From NCBI GenBank assembly GCA_902587735.1, contig CACIML010000007.1, forward strand, positions 1-39,568: a DNA stretch of 39,568 nt, read 5' to 3'. This document shows positions 10,056 through 18,558 of the stretch, one piece after another (position 1 is the stretch's first letter; the number at the start of each line of letters is the position of its first letter). A program made the position numbers and the translations under genes. The stretch comes from an uncultured Pelagibacteraceae bacterium. Lineage in GTDB: Bacteria > Pseudomonadota > Alphaproteobacteria > Pelagibacterales > Pelagibacteraceae. A model generated the notes under the pieces. The model did no database searches, was not told the origin of the DNA, and was given only the letters and a program-made list of their open reading frames with translations.

Positions 10056-10098
10056 TATAATTCTTTAATTAAAAGATTAATGTTTTATATTTTGTTTT

Positions 10099-10722
10099 AT
10101 GGATGATAACAATATTTTAGCTGTTGTGCTAGCTGGAGGCAAATCCAAGAGGTTTGGAGAAGACAAAAACCTGGCAAAACTTGGTAGCATAACTTTGTTA
10201 GAGCATGTGCTAAAAAAAGTTACTCAAAAATTCAAAAAAACAATAATTATTTCAAATCAAAATTTAAACATTAAAAAACTAAACTCAATCAACATAGTTC
10301 CAGATTGTATCCAAGGAAATCTTGGACCGCTAGTTGGTGTGTTGACTGCAATGAAATGGATCAAAAAAAATAATAAAAAATATCAATGGATCGCAACTTT
10401 TCCATGTGATACTCCTTTTTTTGATACATCAATTGTTGATGAATATAAAAGCAAAATAAATCTAAATGAAAGTTCATTATATTTTGTCAAATCAAATGGA
10501 AAAAGACATAATATATTTGGGCTATGGTCTATTAAATTAATAGATACATTAGAAAAAGATTTAGTAGTTAACAACTATAGAAAAGTAGAAGAATGGGCAG
10601 ATAAAATTGGCGTTAAAATAATCAATGTTAAAAATGATAAATTTGATAGTTTTTTTAATATAAATACAAAATCTGATCTAGAAGAAGCTTATAAATTATT
10701 TAAAGAATATAAAAATGATTAG
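10099..10722 (+). CDS. mobA: Molybdenum cofactor guanylyltransferase MobA
   Basis: LAVVLAGGKSKRFGEDKNLAKLG...LGPLVGVLTAM...TFPCDTPF. Confidence 0.9.
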   Translation: MDDNNILAVVLAGGKSKRFGEDKNLAKLGSITLLEHVLKKVTQKFKKTIIISNQNLNIKKLNSINIVPDCIQGNLGPLVGVLTAMKWIKKNNKKYQWIATFPCDTPFFDTSIVDEYKSKINLNESSLYFVKSNGKRHNIFGLWSIKLIDTLEKDLVVNNYRKVEEWADKIGVKIINVKNDKFDSFFNINTKSDLEEAYKLFKEYKND

Positions 10723-11971
10723 TTATAAAGTAGCAAAAAAAATTTTATTAAAATCTAATATTAAAATTAAAAGAGAGACAATCGATTCTCTAAAATCATT
10801 AAATAGAGTTTGCGCTAAAGATATTTATTCAACAGTAAATTATCCTGCAGGAAACAACACAGCATTTGATGGATATGCAGTTAATTCAAAAGATACAGTT
10901 TATTTAAACAAGAAAAACTTAAAAAAATTTAAAATTTTAAAAACAATAGCTGCAGGAGATAATCCAAAAATAAAAAATGTAAAAAAGTTTCAAACTGTTG
11001 AAGTAATGACTGGAGCAATAATAAATAAACCTTTTGATACAGTAATTCCAATAGAACAAATTAAATTCTATCCAAACTTTAAAAATAAGAAATATATTTT
11101 AGTAAATAAAAGGATTAGAAAAAATGAGTACATTAGATATTTAGGTTCTGATTATAAAAAAAATGAATTAGTTGTTAAAAAAGGAACTTTAATACAATCT
11201 TCTCATATTTTAGCCCTTAAAAGTCTTGGTATAAAAAAAATTGTTGTTAAAGCAAAACCAAACATTTTGTTTTTTTCAACAGGAAATGAAATTTCAGATA
11301 AGCAAAAAATTGCTAATTGGCAAGTAAGAAATTCAAATAGTCATTATATTAAATCATTAAAAAATAACTTTTTATTTAATTTTATAGATGGGGGCATTTT
11401 AAGAGATCATGATGAAAACATTTTTAAAAAATTAATAAATAAAAATATTAAATCTAAAATAGATATAATAATTACATCTGGAGCGGTATCGGCTGGAAAA
11501 TTTGATTTTGTTCCGCAAGTAATAAAAAAATTTAAATTAACTAATTTTTTTAAAGATGTTGCTATTAGACCAGGAAAACCAATTTTATTTGCAAAATTTA
11601 AAAATAAAGAAAAAGTTTTTTTTGGCCTTCCGGGCAATCCAATTTCTTCAGCAGCATGTTTTAGATTTTTTGTATATCCTTTTCTTTCAAACATACTTGA
11701 TATAAATGAAGAAAAACCATTTAAAGCTAGATTAAAAAATAAATTTGTTAAGAAAAAAAATTTCACTAGATTTTTAAAAGGTAAACTTACTTCAACTAAT
11801 AATGGAAATTTGCAAATTGAAATTTTGCAAGGCCAAGAGTCTTTTAGAATAAAATCATTTGTTAAATCAAATGTATGGGGAGTTTTTAAAGCTGGCCAAT
11901 CAGTATTTAAAAAAAAACAACTAATTGAATGTCATTCCTCGATTACATCTAACAAAAATATATTTTATTAG
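10715..11971 (+). CDS. moeA: Molybdopterin molybdenumtransferase MoeA
   Basis: NNTAFDGYAVNS, AAGDNP, EVMTGAII, FSTGNEI, ITSGAVSAGKFDF, RPGKPILF, FFGLPGNPISS. Confidence 0.93.
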   Translation: MISYKVAKKILLKSNIKIKRETIDSLKSLNRVCAKDIYSTVNYPAGNNTAFDGYAVNSKDTVYLNKKNLKKFKILKTIAAGDNPKIKNVKKFQTVEVMTGAIINKPFDTVIPIEQIKFYPNFKNKKYILVNKRIRKNEYIRYLGSDYKKNELVVKKGTLIQSSHILALKSLGIKKIVVKAKPNILFFSTGNEISDKQKIANWQVRNSNSHYIKSLKNNFLFNFIDGGILRDHDENIFKKLINKNIKSKIDIIITSGAVSAGKFDFVPQVIKKFKLTNFFKDVAIRPGKPILFAKFKNKEKVFFGLPGNPISSAACFRFFVYPFLSNILDINEEKPFKARLKNKFVKKKNFTRFLKGKLTSTNNGNLQIEILQGQESFRIKSFVKSNVWGVFKAGQSVFKKKQLIECHSSITSNKNIFY

Positions 11972-12018
11972 ACATAATTTTTATTGTAGTAGTTATGAAT
12001 AAGCATTAAATATTTCAA

Positions 12019-12924
12019 ATGTTAGAATTAAAAAATCATAAAATTGCTATCCCCGTAGTATTGTTTGCCGGAGTGTTATGGTCATTTGGTCCCTTAGTAG
12101 TTCGTTATATGCATCAACCCAATCTGGTACCTTGGCAATATTTACTAACTAGAGGAATAACAATTTTTTGCATAATAAATATTTATTTATATTTGGAAGA
12201 AGGAAAAAAATTTTACAAAAACTATTTAAAAATAGGCTTTTCAGGTATTATTGGTGGTGTTGGACTTGGTGTTGCAATGATTACTTTTATTTGGTCAATT
12301 ACAAATACTAGTGCGGCAATAACATTACTCTGTTTAGCGGCTATGCCATTTATTACAGCTTTATTAGGTTTTTTATTTTTAAAAGAAAAAATTTCAATCA
12401 ATGTTTGGATTTCAATTATAATTGCAGCAATTGGTATTGCCATTATAGCTTCAGGTAAAACTGGCCAAGAATCTATATTTGGTCTAATATTTGGTTTAAT
12501 TTCTGCAACTGGTTTTTCAGTATTCTCAGTTTCATTGAGATGGAGAAAAGAAACACCAAAATTTACAACAGTTTCTGTTGCAGGTTTATTTTGTGCAACA
12601 GTGTCATTATTAGTTATTATAATTAATGATGGTAATTTTGTATCTTCGAGTCATAACCAAGGATTATTCGCTATTCATGGAACTTTAGTTTGTTTAGGTT
12701 TAATTTTATATTCAGTGGGATCTAAGGCTTTACCAGCTGCAGAATTAACTTTGCTTTCTTTAACAGAAATTATAGGTGGAATTTTTTGGGTTTGGTTACC
12801 AATATTAGGAATTAATGAAGTTCCAACAAATAGTACAATTATCGGTGGTTTTTTAATTTTTATTTCGATTATTTATTATAGCTTAACAATTAAAACTAAC
12901 AGAAGATATATAGCCCTCAACTAA
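12019..12924 (+). CDS. EamA/DMT-superfamily transporter
   Basis: 10-TM-like hydrophobic ORF with two EamA repeats (GVLWSFGPLVVRY..., LKEKISINVWISIIIAAIGIAIIA). Confidence 0.88.
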   Translation: MLELKNHKIAIPVVLFAGVLWSFGPLVVRYMHQPNLVPWQYLLTRGITIFCIINIYLYLEEGKKFYKNYLKIGFSGIIGGVGLGVAMITFIWSITNTSAAITLLCLAAMPFITALLGFLFLKEKISINVWISIIIAAIGIAIIASGKTGQESIFGLIFGLISATGFSVFSVSLRWRKETPKFTTVSVAGLFCATVSLLVIIINDGNFVSSSHNQGLFAIHGTLVCLGLILYSVGSKALPAAELTLLSLTEIIGGIFWVWLPILGINEVPTNSTIIGGFLIFISIIYYSLTIKTNRRYIALN

Positions 12925-12932
12925 TTAAAATT

Positions 12933-14048
12933 ATGAATGAGAAAAAGACTATTGTTAATTCTTGGAATGAGTGGGATCCATTAAAACATGTAATTGTTGG
13001 AAGAGCAGATGGTTGTTGTATACCTCCACCTGAACCTGCTCTAGATGCAAAAGTACCAGAAGACTCTGACATGAAAGGTCAATATGGTCCTCGTACAAAA
13101 GATACAGTAGATAAAGCAAATCAATTACTAGATGATTTTGTTAATCTTCTTGAAAAAAGAGGGATTAGAGTTGATAGACCAGTTCCATTAAAATTTAATC
13201 AAGAAATTTCAACACCAGACTGGAAAGCTGAAAGTATGTTTGGTTGTATGCCAGCACGTGATGTGATTTTAACCGTAGGTAATGAAATGTTAGAAGCCAC
13301 AATGAGTTACAGATGTAGATGGTTTGAATATTTAAATTATAGACCACTTATTAAAAAATATTATGAACAAGATCCAAATATGAAACATGAGTCAGCACCC
13401 AAACCTAGATTAACAGATCTTGATTATAGAAAAGATTATTTGTCTGATAAAATTGGAATTCAAAAACGTTTAGAATGGACAGAAAAAAAATTTTTTGTAA
13501 CAACTGAAGAAGAGCCTCTTTTTGATGCAGCGGATGTTTTAAGATTTGGAAAGGATTTAATAGTTCAGCATGGTTTCACTACAAATTTAAAAGGTATTGA
13601 TTGGTTAAGTCGACATTATAAAGATCATAGAGTTCATGGCGTTAACTTTCCTGGAGATCCATATCCAATACACATTGATGCAACTTTTACTCCAATAAAA
13701 CCAGGTTTAATTATTAACAATCCTCAAAGAAAACTTCCTAAAGAACAAAGAAAACTTTTTGAAGATAATGATTGGAAAATAATTGATTCAGCACAACCTG
13801 CCCATAACTCACCACCTCCATTATGTTATTCGTCAGTTTGGTTGTCTATGAATGTATTAGTTTTAGATCCAAAAACGGTTTGTGTAGAAAAAAGTGAAGT
13901 TTACCAGGCCGAGCAATTAGATAAACTTGGAATGGAAGTGATACCAGTTGATTTAAGAGACGCTTATGCTTTTGGAGGAGGTCTTCACTGTTGTACTGCA
14001 GATGTTTACAGAGAAGGGAAGTTGGAAGATTATTTTCCAAAACAATAG
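12933..14048 (+). CDS. Glycine amidinotransferase-like enzyme
   Basis: VNSWNEWDPLKHVIVGR, YPIHIDATFTPIKPGLIINNP (catalytic His region), FGGGLHCCTADVYREG (catalytic Cys region), as in AGAT. Confidence 0.88.
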   Translation: MNEKKTIVNSWNEWDPLKHVIVGRADGCCIPPPEPALDAKVPEDSDMKGQYGPRTKDTVDKANQLLDDFVNLLEKRGIRVDRPVPLKFNQEISTPDWKAESMFGCMPARDVILTVGNEMLEATMSYRCRWFEYLNYRPLIKKYYEQDPNMKHESAPKPRLTDLDYRKDYLSDKIGIQKRLEWTEKKFFVTTEEEPLFDAADVLRFGKDLIVQHGFTTNLKGIDWLSRHYKDHRVHGVNFPGDPYPIHIDATFTPIKPGLIINNPQRKLPKEQRKLFEDNDWKIIDSAQPAHNSPPPLCYSSVWLSMNVLVLDPKTVCVEKSEVYQAEQLDKLGMEVIPVDLRDAYAFGGGLHCCTADVYREGKLEDYFPKQ

Positions 14049-14076
14049 CTAAAAAATAATTAGCTAGGATTTTTTT
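14046..14076. terminator. Candidate intrinsic terminator between convergent genes
   Basis: TAGCTAA (14046-14052) / TTAGCTA (14060-14066) hairpin followed by GGAT-T run; overlaps both stop codons. Confidence 0.55.
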
Positions 14077-14287
14077 TTAAAAATTCAATATATTTTACTA
14101 CTTCATTAAATTTACTATCGTCAATATCTTTGTAGCTCATTTGAAATTTGTCTTTAACACATATTGCTACATGAGCATATGGGTTTCGTCCCTTAGGATG
14201 ATTTGGGTGATCAGGTAATTGTCCCCCGAGATAATCACCAGCTTCCTGAATAATTTTCCACAGTTTACTTGCGTTTTCTTTATTCAT
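14060..14287 (-). CDS. Small conserved-looking hypothetical protein
   Basis: MNKENASKLWKIIQEAGDYLGGQLPDHPNHPKGRNPYAHVAICVKDKFQMSYKDI...; ATG at 14287 (ORF track uses upstream TTG at 14296). Confidence 0.6.
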   Translation of the reverse strand: MNKENASKLWKIIQEAGDYLGGQLPDHPNHPKGRNPYAHVAICVKDKFQMSYKDIDDSKFNEVVKYIEFLKKNPS

Positions 14288-14367
14288 ACTACTCAAAACC
14301 TTGTTTTATCTCAATCTGGTCTAGTCTGCGGTCTAGTTTATCCTATAAAATCCTATTCTTTTTTTCT

Positions 14368-14691
14368 TTATCTTTTGAAAAATAAAAACACAAGATACAA
14401 AATAGGAGCTATCCATAATCCAATGAAATCCATAAGATTATAATCTAAATCTTGTTTTCGTTTTTTTTTATTTGATTCTGTTAAAACACCGAAAAAGAAA
14501 AACAATGTCCAAATTATGCCAATTCCATATACAACATAAATTGGAATAATTGAATCTGTAACCGATACAGTTATCGAAGTTAAAATAGTGATTATAAGAC
14601 CCAAAACCAATGTTTCAGCTGCGGTTGCATATGCTATGTCGCAATACATAAAAATAAAAAACACATATAGAATTATTTTTTTCATAATCAA
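14368..14691 (-). CDS. Hypothetical small membrane protein
   Basis: 107-aa ORF, N-terminal signal/TM segment and two further hydrophobic segments. Confidence 0.5.
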   Translation of the reverse strand: MIMKKIILYVFFIFMYCDIAYATAAETLVLGLIITILTSITVSVTDSIIPIYVVYGIGIIWTLFFFFGVLTESNKKKRKQDLDYNLMDFIGLWIAPILYLVFLFFKR

Positions 14692-14826
14692 ATGCTATCA
14701 AAATACTCTAGAATTGACCATTTGATTTATCTCGAAATGGTCTAGTTTGAGTACTAGTTTGTTAGATGTTTTTAGTGAATCTTTATGTGATTAATTTTTT
14801 ATGAATTTTAAATAGTCCGCATAACT

Positions 14827-14866
14827 AGTGTGATGTAGTGTGATGTAGTGTGAGGTAGTGTGTTAG
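14827..14866. repeat. 10-bp tandem repeat, about 4 copies
   Basis: agtgtgatgt agtgtgatgt agtgtgaggt agtgtgttag. Confidence 0.9.
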
Positions 14867-14867
14867 T

Positions 14868-14936
14868 CTAACCCCGTAAATAATCACCAGCTTCCTGAAT
14901 AATTTTCCAGAGTTTACTTGCGTTTTCTTTGTTCAA
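14868..14936 (-). pseudogene. Remnant of the 5' end of the 14060-14287 gene (ATG changed to TTG, early stop)
   Basis: 14880-14935 matches 14231-14286 with 2 mismatches in 56; reads (L)NKENASKLWKIIQEAGDYLRG*. Confidence 0.85.
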
Positions 14937-14938
14937 AT

Positions 14939-15961
14939 TTATTTAAGTAAATTTTTTTTAAAAAATTTTAGGAATGGGCCCTTGAATTGTTCCCAACTCG
15001 GTGCACCACCTTTCCTTGTTCCGCCTATGTGATAACCTTCATAAGTAATACATGAATCATCGAACTTGGCATCCTTGTTCGGCATTCCGTCATCTTCTGT
15101 GTAGTATTCAGGACAGTTATGCCAGACCTCTTGGCCCGCTTCAAATTCAGCTGAATAATTAGCTTCAAACCCATGACCCCATCCTGATTTAGTAGATACT
15201 TTTATATCTGCCCCATTTGCTTTCATTTTTTCTCCATATTCTTCACATATGTGTGCATGTGAAGCTTCATCAATTTTACCATTGACCATTAAGATTTTGG
15301 TTTCTGGTATCGGCTGAGGATTTCTAAAAAATCCTGACTGACGACATTCTGTAGATCTAGGTAGTGAAGCAGCATAATATAAATCTTTACTGATAAGTGC
15401 ATCTCTTATTCTTGTTTCAGCGATTGCAAGTGAATTCATTGCACCTCTTGACCAACCAGTAATTCCAACTTTTTTTATATTAACCCTTGGATCTTTTGAC
15501 AAATATTCAAGCGTCATAAACGCATCAATATAAAAAGAATAAGTTGATACTTGTGATTGATCTTCATCTGCACGTATTACACTTCTTCCATTAAAATTAT
15601 CAACGAACATTACTGCAATTTTTTTTTTCAGCAATAGTTTTGCCATTTGTCTATTAAATTTAAACCATTCATTGCTAAATAGAAAAGCTCCACCACTTGC
15701 ATGATTGAATACTAAAACAGGGAATGGTCCTTCACCTTTCTTAGGAAATACCATCAATGCATCTATATTGACTGGTGATTTTTTGTACGACCCATCTTTT
15801 AAACTCATAAATTCATTTGGAAAAGGTTTCGAATTATATGAAGGGATTCTTACCATCTTACCCTCTTTAAAATATGGCCATAATGAATGTAATCCTGATG
15901 TTCCAGCAAATAAAGTGCTAGTTAGTAAAAAGTAAATTAGGATTATTAATATTTTTTTCAT
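14939..15961 (-). CDS. Exported dienelactone-hydrolase-like alpha/beta hydrolase
   Basis: Signal peptide MKKILIILIYFLLTSTLFA; GWSRGAMNS nucleophile elbow; LMVNGKIDEAS; GWGHGFE. Confidence 0.8.
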   Translation of the reverse strand: MKKILIILIYFLLTSTLFAGTSGLHSLWPYFKEGKMVRIPSYNSKPFPNEFMSLKDGSYKKSPVNIDALMVFPKKGEGPFPVLVFNHASGGAFLFSNEWFKFNRQMAKLLLKKKIAVMFVDNFNGRSVIRADEDQSQVSTYSFYIDAFMTLEYLSKDPRVNIKKVGITGWSRGAMNSLAIAETRIRDALISKDLYYAASLPRSTECRQSGFFRNPQPIPETKILMVNGKIDEASHAHICEEYGEKMKANGADIKVSTKSGWGHGFEANYSAEFEAGQEVWHNCPEYYTEDDGMPNKDAKFDDSCITYEGYHIGGTRKGGAPSWEQFKGPFLKFFKKNLLK

Positions 15962-15965
15962 ATTT

Positions 15966-16031
15966 TCAGGCCAGCATCAAGATAAGTATGAATATAATCA
16001 CACCAATTATAGGAACAAAAAAATGTTGCAT
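15966..16031 (-). CDS. Possible 21-aa single-TM peptide upstream of the hydrolase
   Basis: ATG...TGA: MQHFFVPIIGVIIFILILMLA*, ending 5 nt before the hydrolase ATG. No independent coding evidence. Confidence 0.3.
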   Translation of the reverse strand: MQHFFVPIIGVIIFILILMLA

Positions 16032-16073
16032 ATTCTTATTCTGCCACGATTCCTAAAAGTTTTTCATTTTTTA

Positions 16074-17282
16074 TTATACAAGTTTATCAAAAGGACCTGT
16101 AACTTCATAGGTAATTCCATTAAAGTTATTTTTGCCTCTCTGCGAGCTAAAATACAATCTAGTTCCAGAAGGATCAAAAGCTGGTCCGGTAACTTCTGAT
16201 TTTCCATGTCCTTTAATTCTTACAATTGGAAATGCTTTATTTGTTTTATTTGAAATTCCACAAATTTCCATATTACCCCTATCTTCTGCCGCCATAACCA
16301 AACCAGTATTCGAGACTGTAACATTATCGGGGTCTCTTAATGCTCCTCCGCCTCCATATAAAATTTTACAAGTCTCGTTTGCAATATCATATGTCCAAAT
16401 TTGATGGTTTCCTGTAGTTGCAAAATGAACTTTACCGTCATGATACCAGGCACCTTCGCCATGTGAAAACCTCTTATATTTTATTTCTTTGTTTGGTTTT
16501 CTTTTCATTAGTTGATGGCCTTTTTTAAATAAAGGATCAATAACGTCATTCCATTTAACTTTATCATCATTTTCAATTTCCATAACTTGAAATTTGCCTT
16601 TAACCTTAGCAAGTTCACCAAAAGCATTGATCTTTTTTTCAGGAACAAATCTATAGAAACCACTACTACTTGTATCTTCTGTTTGATAAATAGTTGAAGT
16701 TTTTGGATCTACAGCAGCTGCTTCATGGGTAAACATTCCTAAGGATTGGATTTTTTCCGCAGTTTTTTTTCCATAAGGATCACACTCAAAAGTAAAACCT
16801 TTCCACCATTCTTCACATGTAAGCCAAGTATTCCAGGGAGTTCGACCTCCTGCGCAGTTAGTAGTTGTACCTAAATCTGAATCTTTCCAGCCAGAACAAA
16901 TAGAATAAGAGTCCACAATTTCAGCTTTACTATTAAATCTTATTGCTCCTACTCCTCCACTATCACGTTCGGAATTTGATACATAAATCCAACCACCATC
17001 TTCTGTTGAAAAAGTAGCACCACCATCTGGGTTAAAGTGCCATTTGTAACTAGATCCACTAAACGGTTTTTCGCCAGATTTTGCAACAATCCTTGATGTA
17101 AAACCTTCTATTAACATAAGTCCGTTATGGTCTTTTTTTAATAATTTATATGATAAACCTGAAGTTGCTGCAGCCACGGAAGTATTAATTGCCCAAACAG
17201 GAAGATTAGCTCCGGCAATAAAAACACCAGCCGACCCTATTGATTTTAAAAATTTTCTTTTTCCTTTATTTTTCGAATACAT
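16074..17282 (-). CDS. PhoX-like (DUF839) exported phosphatase-family protein, copy 1
   Basis: KRKFLKSIGSAGVFIAGANLPVWA signal; GGATFSTEDGGWIYVSNSE, NCAGGRTPWNTWLTCEE, FTHEAAAVDP, TEDTSSSGFYRF. Start placed at MYSKNKGKRKFLKS by comparison with copy 2. Confidence 0.85.
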   Translation of the reverse strand: MYSKNKGKRKFLKSIGSAGVFIAGANLPVWAINTSVAAATSGLSYKLLKKDHNGLMLIEGFTSRIVAKSGEKPFSGSSYKWHFNPDGGATFSTEDGGWIYVSNSERDSGGVGAIRFNSKAEIVDSYSICSGWKDSDLGTTTNCAGGRTPWNTWLTCEEWWKGFTFECDPYGKKTAEKIQSLGMFTHEAAAVDPKTSTIYQTEDTSSSGFYRFVPEKKINAFGELAKVKGKFQVMEIENDDKVKWNDVIDPLFKKGHQLMKRKPNKEIKYKRFSHGEGAWYHDGKVHFATTGNHQIWTYDIANETCKILYGGGGALRDPDNVTVSNTGLVMAAEDRGNMEICGISNKTNKAFPIVRIKGHGKSEVTGPAFDPSGTRLYFSSQRGKNNFNGITYEVTGPFDKLV

Positions 17283-17379
17283 ATAAACATTTTTTATCAG
17301 TTCCAGGTTCTCTTTCGGCAGCAATCCCAACATTGGACCACAACAAAAAGAAGAATAAGATTCCTAAAAATTTTTTCAT
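17266..17379 (-). CDS. Possible 37-aa signal-peptide-bearing mini-ORF between PhoX copies
   Basis: MKKFLGILFFFLLWSNVGIAAEREPGTDKKCLYVFEK*; a frameshifted remnant of the same start lies 3' of copy 1. Confidence 0.4.
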   Translation of the reverse strand: MKKFLGILFFFLLWSNVGIAAEREPGTDKKCLYVFEK

Positions 17380-17385
17380 TTTTAT

Positions 17386-18558
17386 TTATACTAATTTATC
17401 AAAAGGACCTGTAACTTCATAGGTGATACCAGTAAAGCCATTTTTGCCTCTTTGTGAACTAAAATATAATCTAGTTCCAGAAGGATCAAAAGCTGGTCCA
17501 GTAATTTCTGATTTTTTATGTCCTACAACTTTTACAATTGGAAATGCTTTATTTTTTTTATTCGAAATTCCACAAATTTCCATATTATCTCCATCTTCAG
17601 CAGCCATTACCAAGCCAGTATTTGAGACGGTAACATTATCAGGATATTTTAATTTACCTTTGCCTTTGTATAAAACTTCACAAGTCTCATTTGCAATATC
17701 ATATGTCCAAATTTGATGAGTGTCTGTAGTTGCAAAATGAACTTTACCATCATGATACCAGGCACCTTCGCCTCTTTTAAATTTTTTATATTTTATTTTT
17801 TTGTTTGGTTCCCTTTTCATAAGATCCTTAAATCCTGATGCTGCAGGATCATTAACATCATTCCATTTAACTTTACCACCACTTTTAATTTCCATAACTT
17901 GAAACTTACCTTTGGTCTTAGCAAGTTCGCCTATAGCATTGATTTTTTTTTCAGGAACAAATCTATAGAAGCCACTTCTCTCTGTGTCTTCTGTTTGATA
18001 AATAGTTGATGTTATTGGATCTACAGCAGCTGCTTCATGGGTGAACGATCCTAATGAGCCAATTAGTTCCGCAGGTTTTTTTCCATATGGATCACACTCC
18101 CAGGTATAACCATTTCCGAACTCTTCACACGTAAGCCAAGTATTCCAGGGTGTTCGACCTCCTGCGCAGTTAGTGCTTGTGCCACGACAAATAGAATAAG
18201 AGTCCACAATTTCGGCTTTACTATTAAATCTTATTGCTCCTACTCCTCCCATTTCAGACTCGGAATTTGATACATAAATCCAACCACCATCTTCTGTAGA
18301 AAAAGTAGCGCCACCATCTGGATTTGGATGCCATCTGTAACTCAACGTTTTTTTCATACTTGTTGCTATAACTCTCGATGTAAAACCTTTCATTAACTTG
18401 AGTCCGTTATTATCTGGTTTGAGTAATTTATATGATAAACCTGAAGTCGCTGCAGTTGCAGAAGTATTAATTGCCCAAACAGGAAGATTAGCTCCAGCAA
18501 GAAAAACACCAGCCGAACCTATTGATTTTAAAAATTTTCTTTTCGATTTATTTTTCAT
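17386..18558 (-). CDS. PhoX-like (DUF839) exported phosphatase-family protein, copy 2
   Basis: SKRKFLKSIGSAGVFLAGANLPVWA signal; same motifs as copy 1, high identity along full length. Confidence 0.87.
   Translation of the reverse strand: MKNKSKRKFLKSIGSAGVFLAGANLPVWAINTSATAATSGLSYKLLKPDNNGLKLMKGFTSRVIATSMKKTLSYRWHPNPDGGATFSTEDGGWIYVSNSESEMGGVGAIRFNSKAEIVDSYSICRGTSTNCAGGRTPWNTWLTCEEFGNGYTWECDPYGKKPAELIGSLGSFTHEAAAVDPITSTIYQTEDTERSGFYRFVPEKKINAIGELAKTKGKFQVMEIKSGGKVKWNDVNDPAASGFKDLMKREPNKKIKYKKFKRGEGAWYHDGKVHFATTDTHQIWTYDIANETCEVLYKGKGKLKYPDNVTVSNTGLVMAAEDGDNMEICGISNKKNKAFPIVKVVGHKKSEITGPAFDPSGTRLYFSSQRGKNGFTGITYEVTGPFDKLV

Noticed and set aside
14304-14341. Possible tRNA-like or att site at the CTAG boxes
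   Set aside because: No cloverleaf, no T-arm motif and no integrase nearby; kept only as an unexplained paired box.
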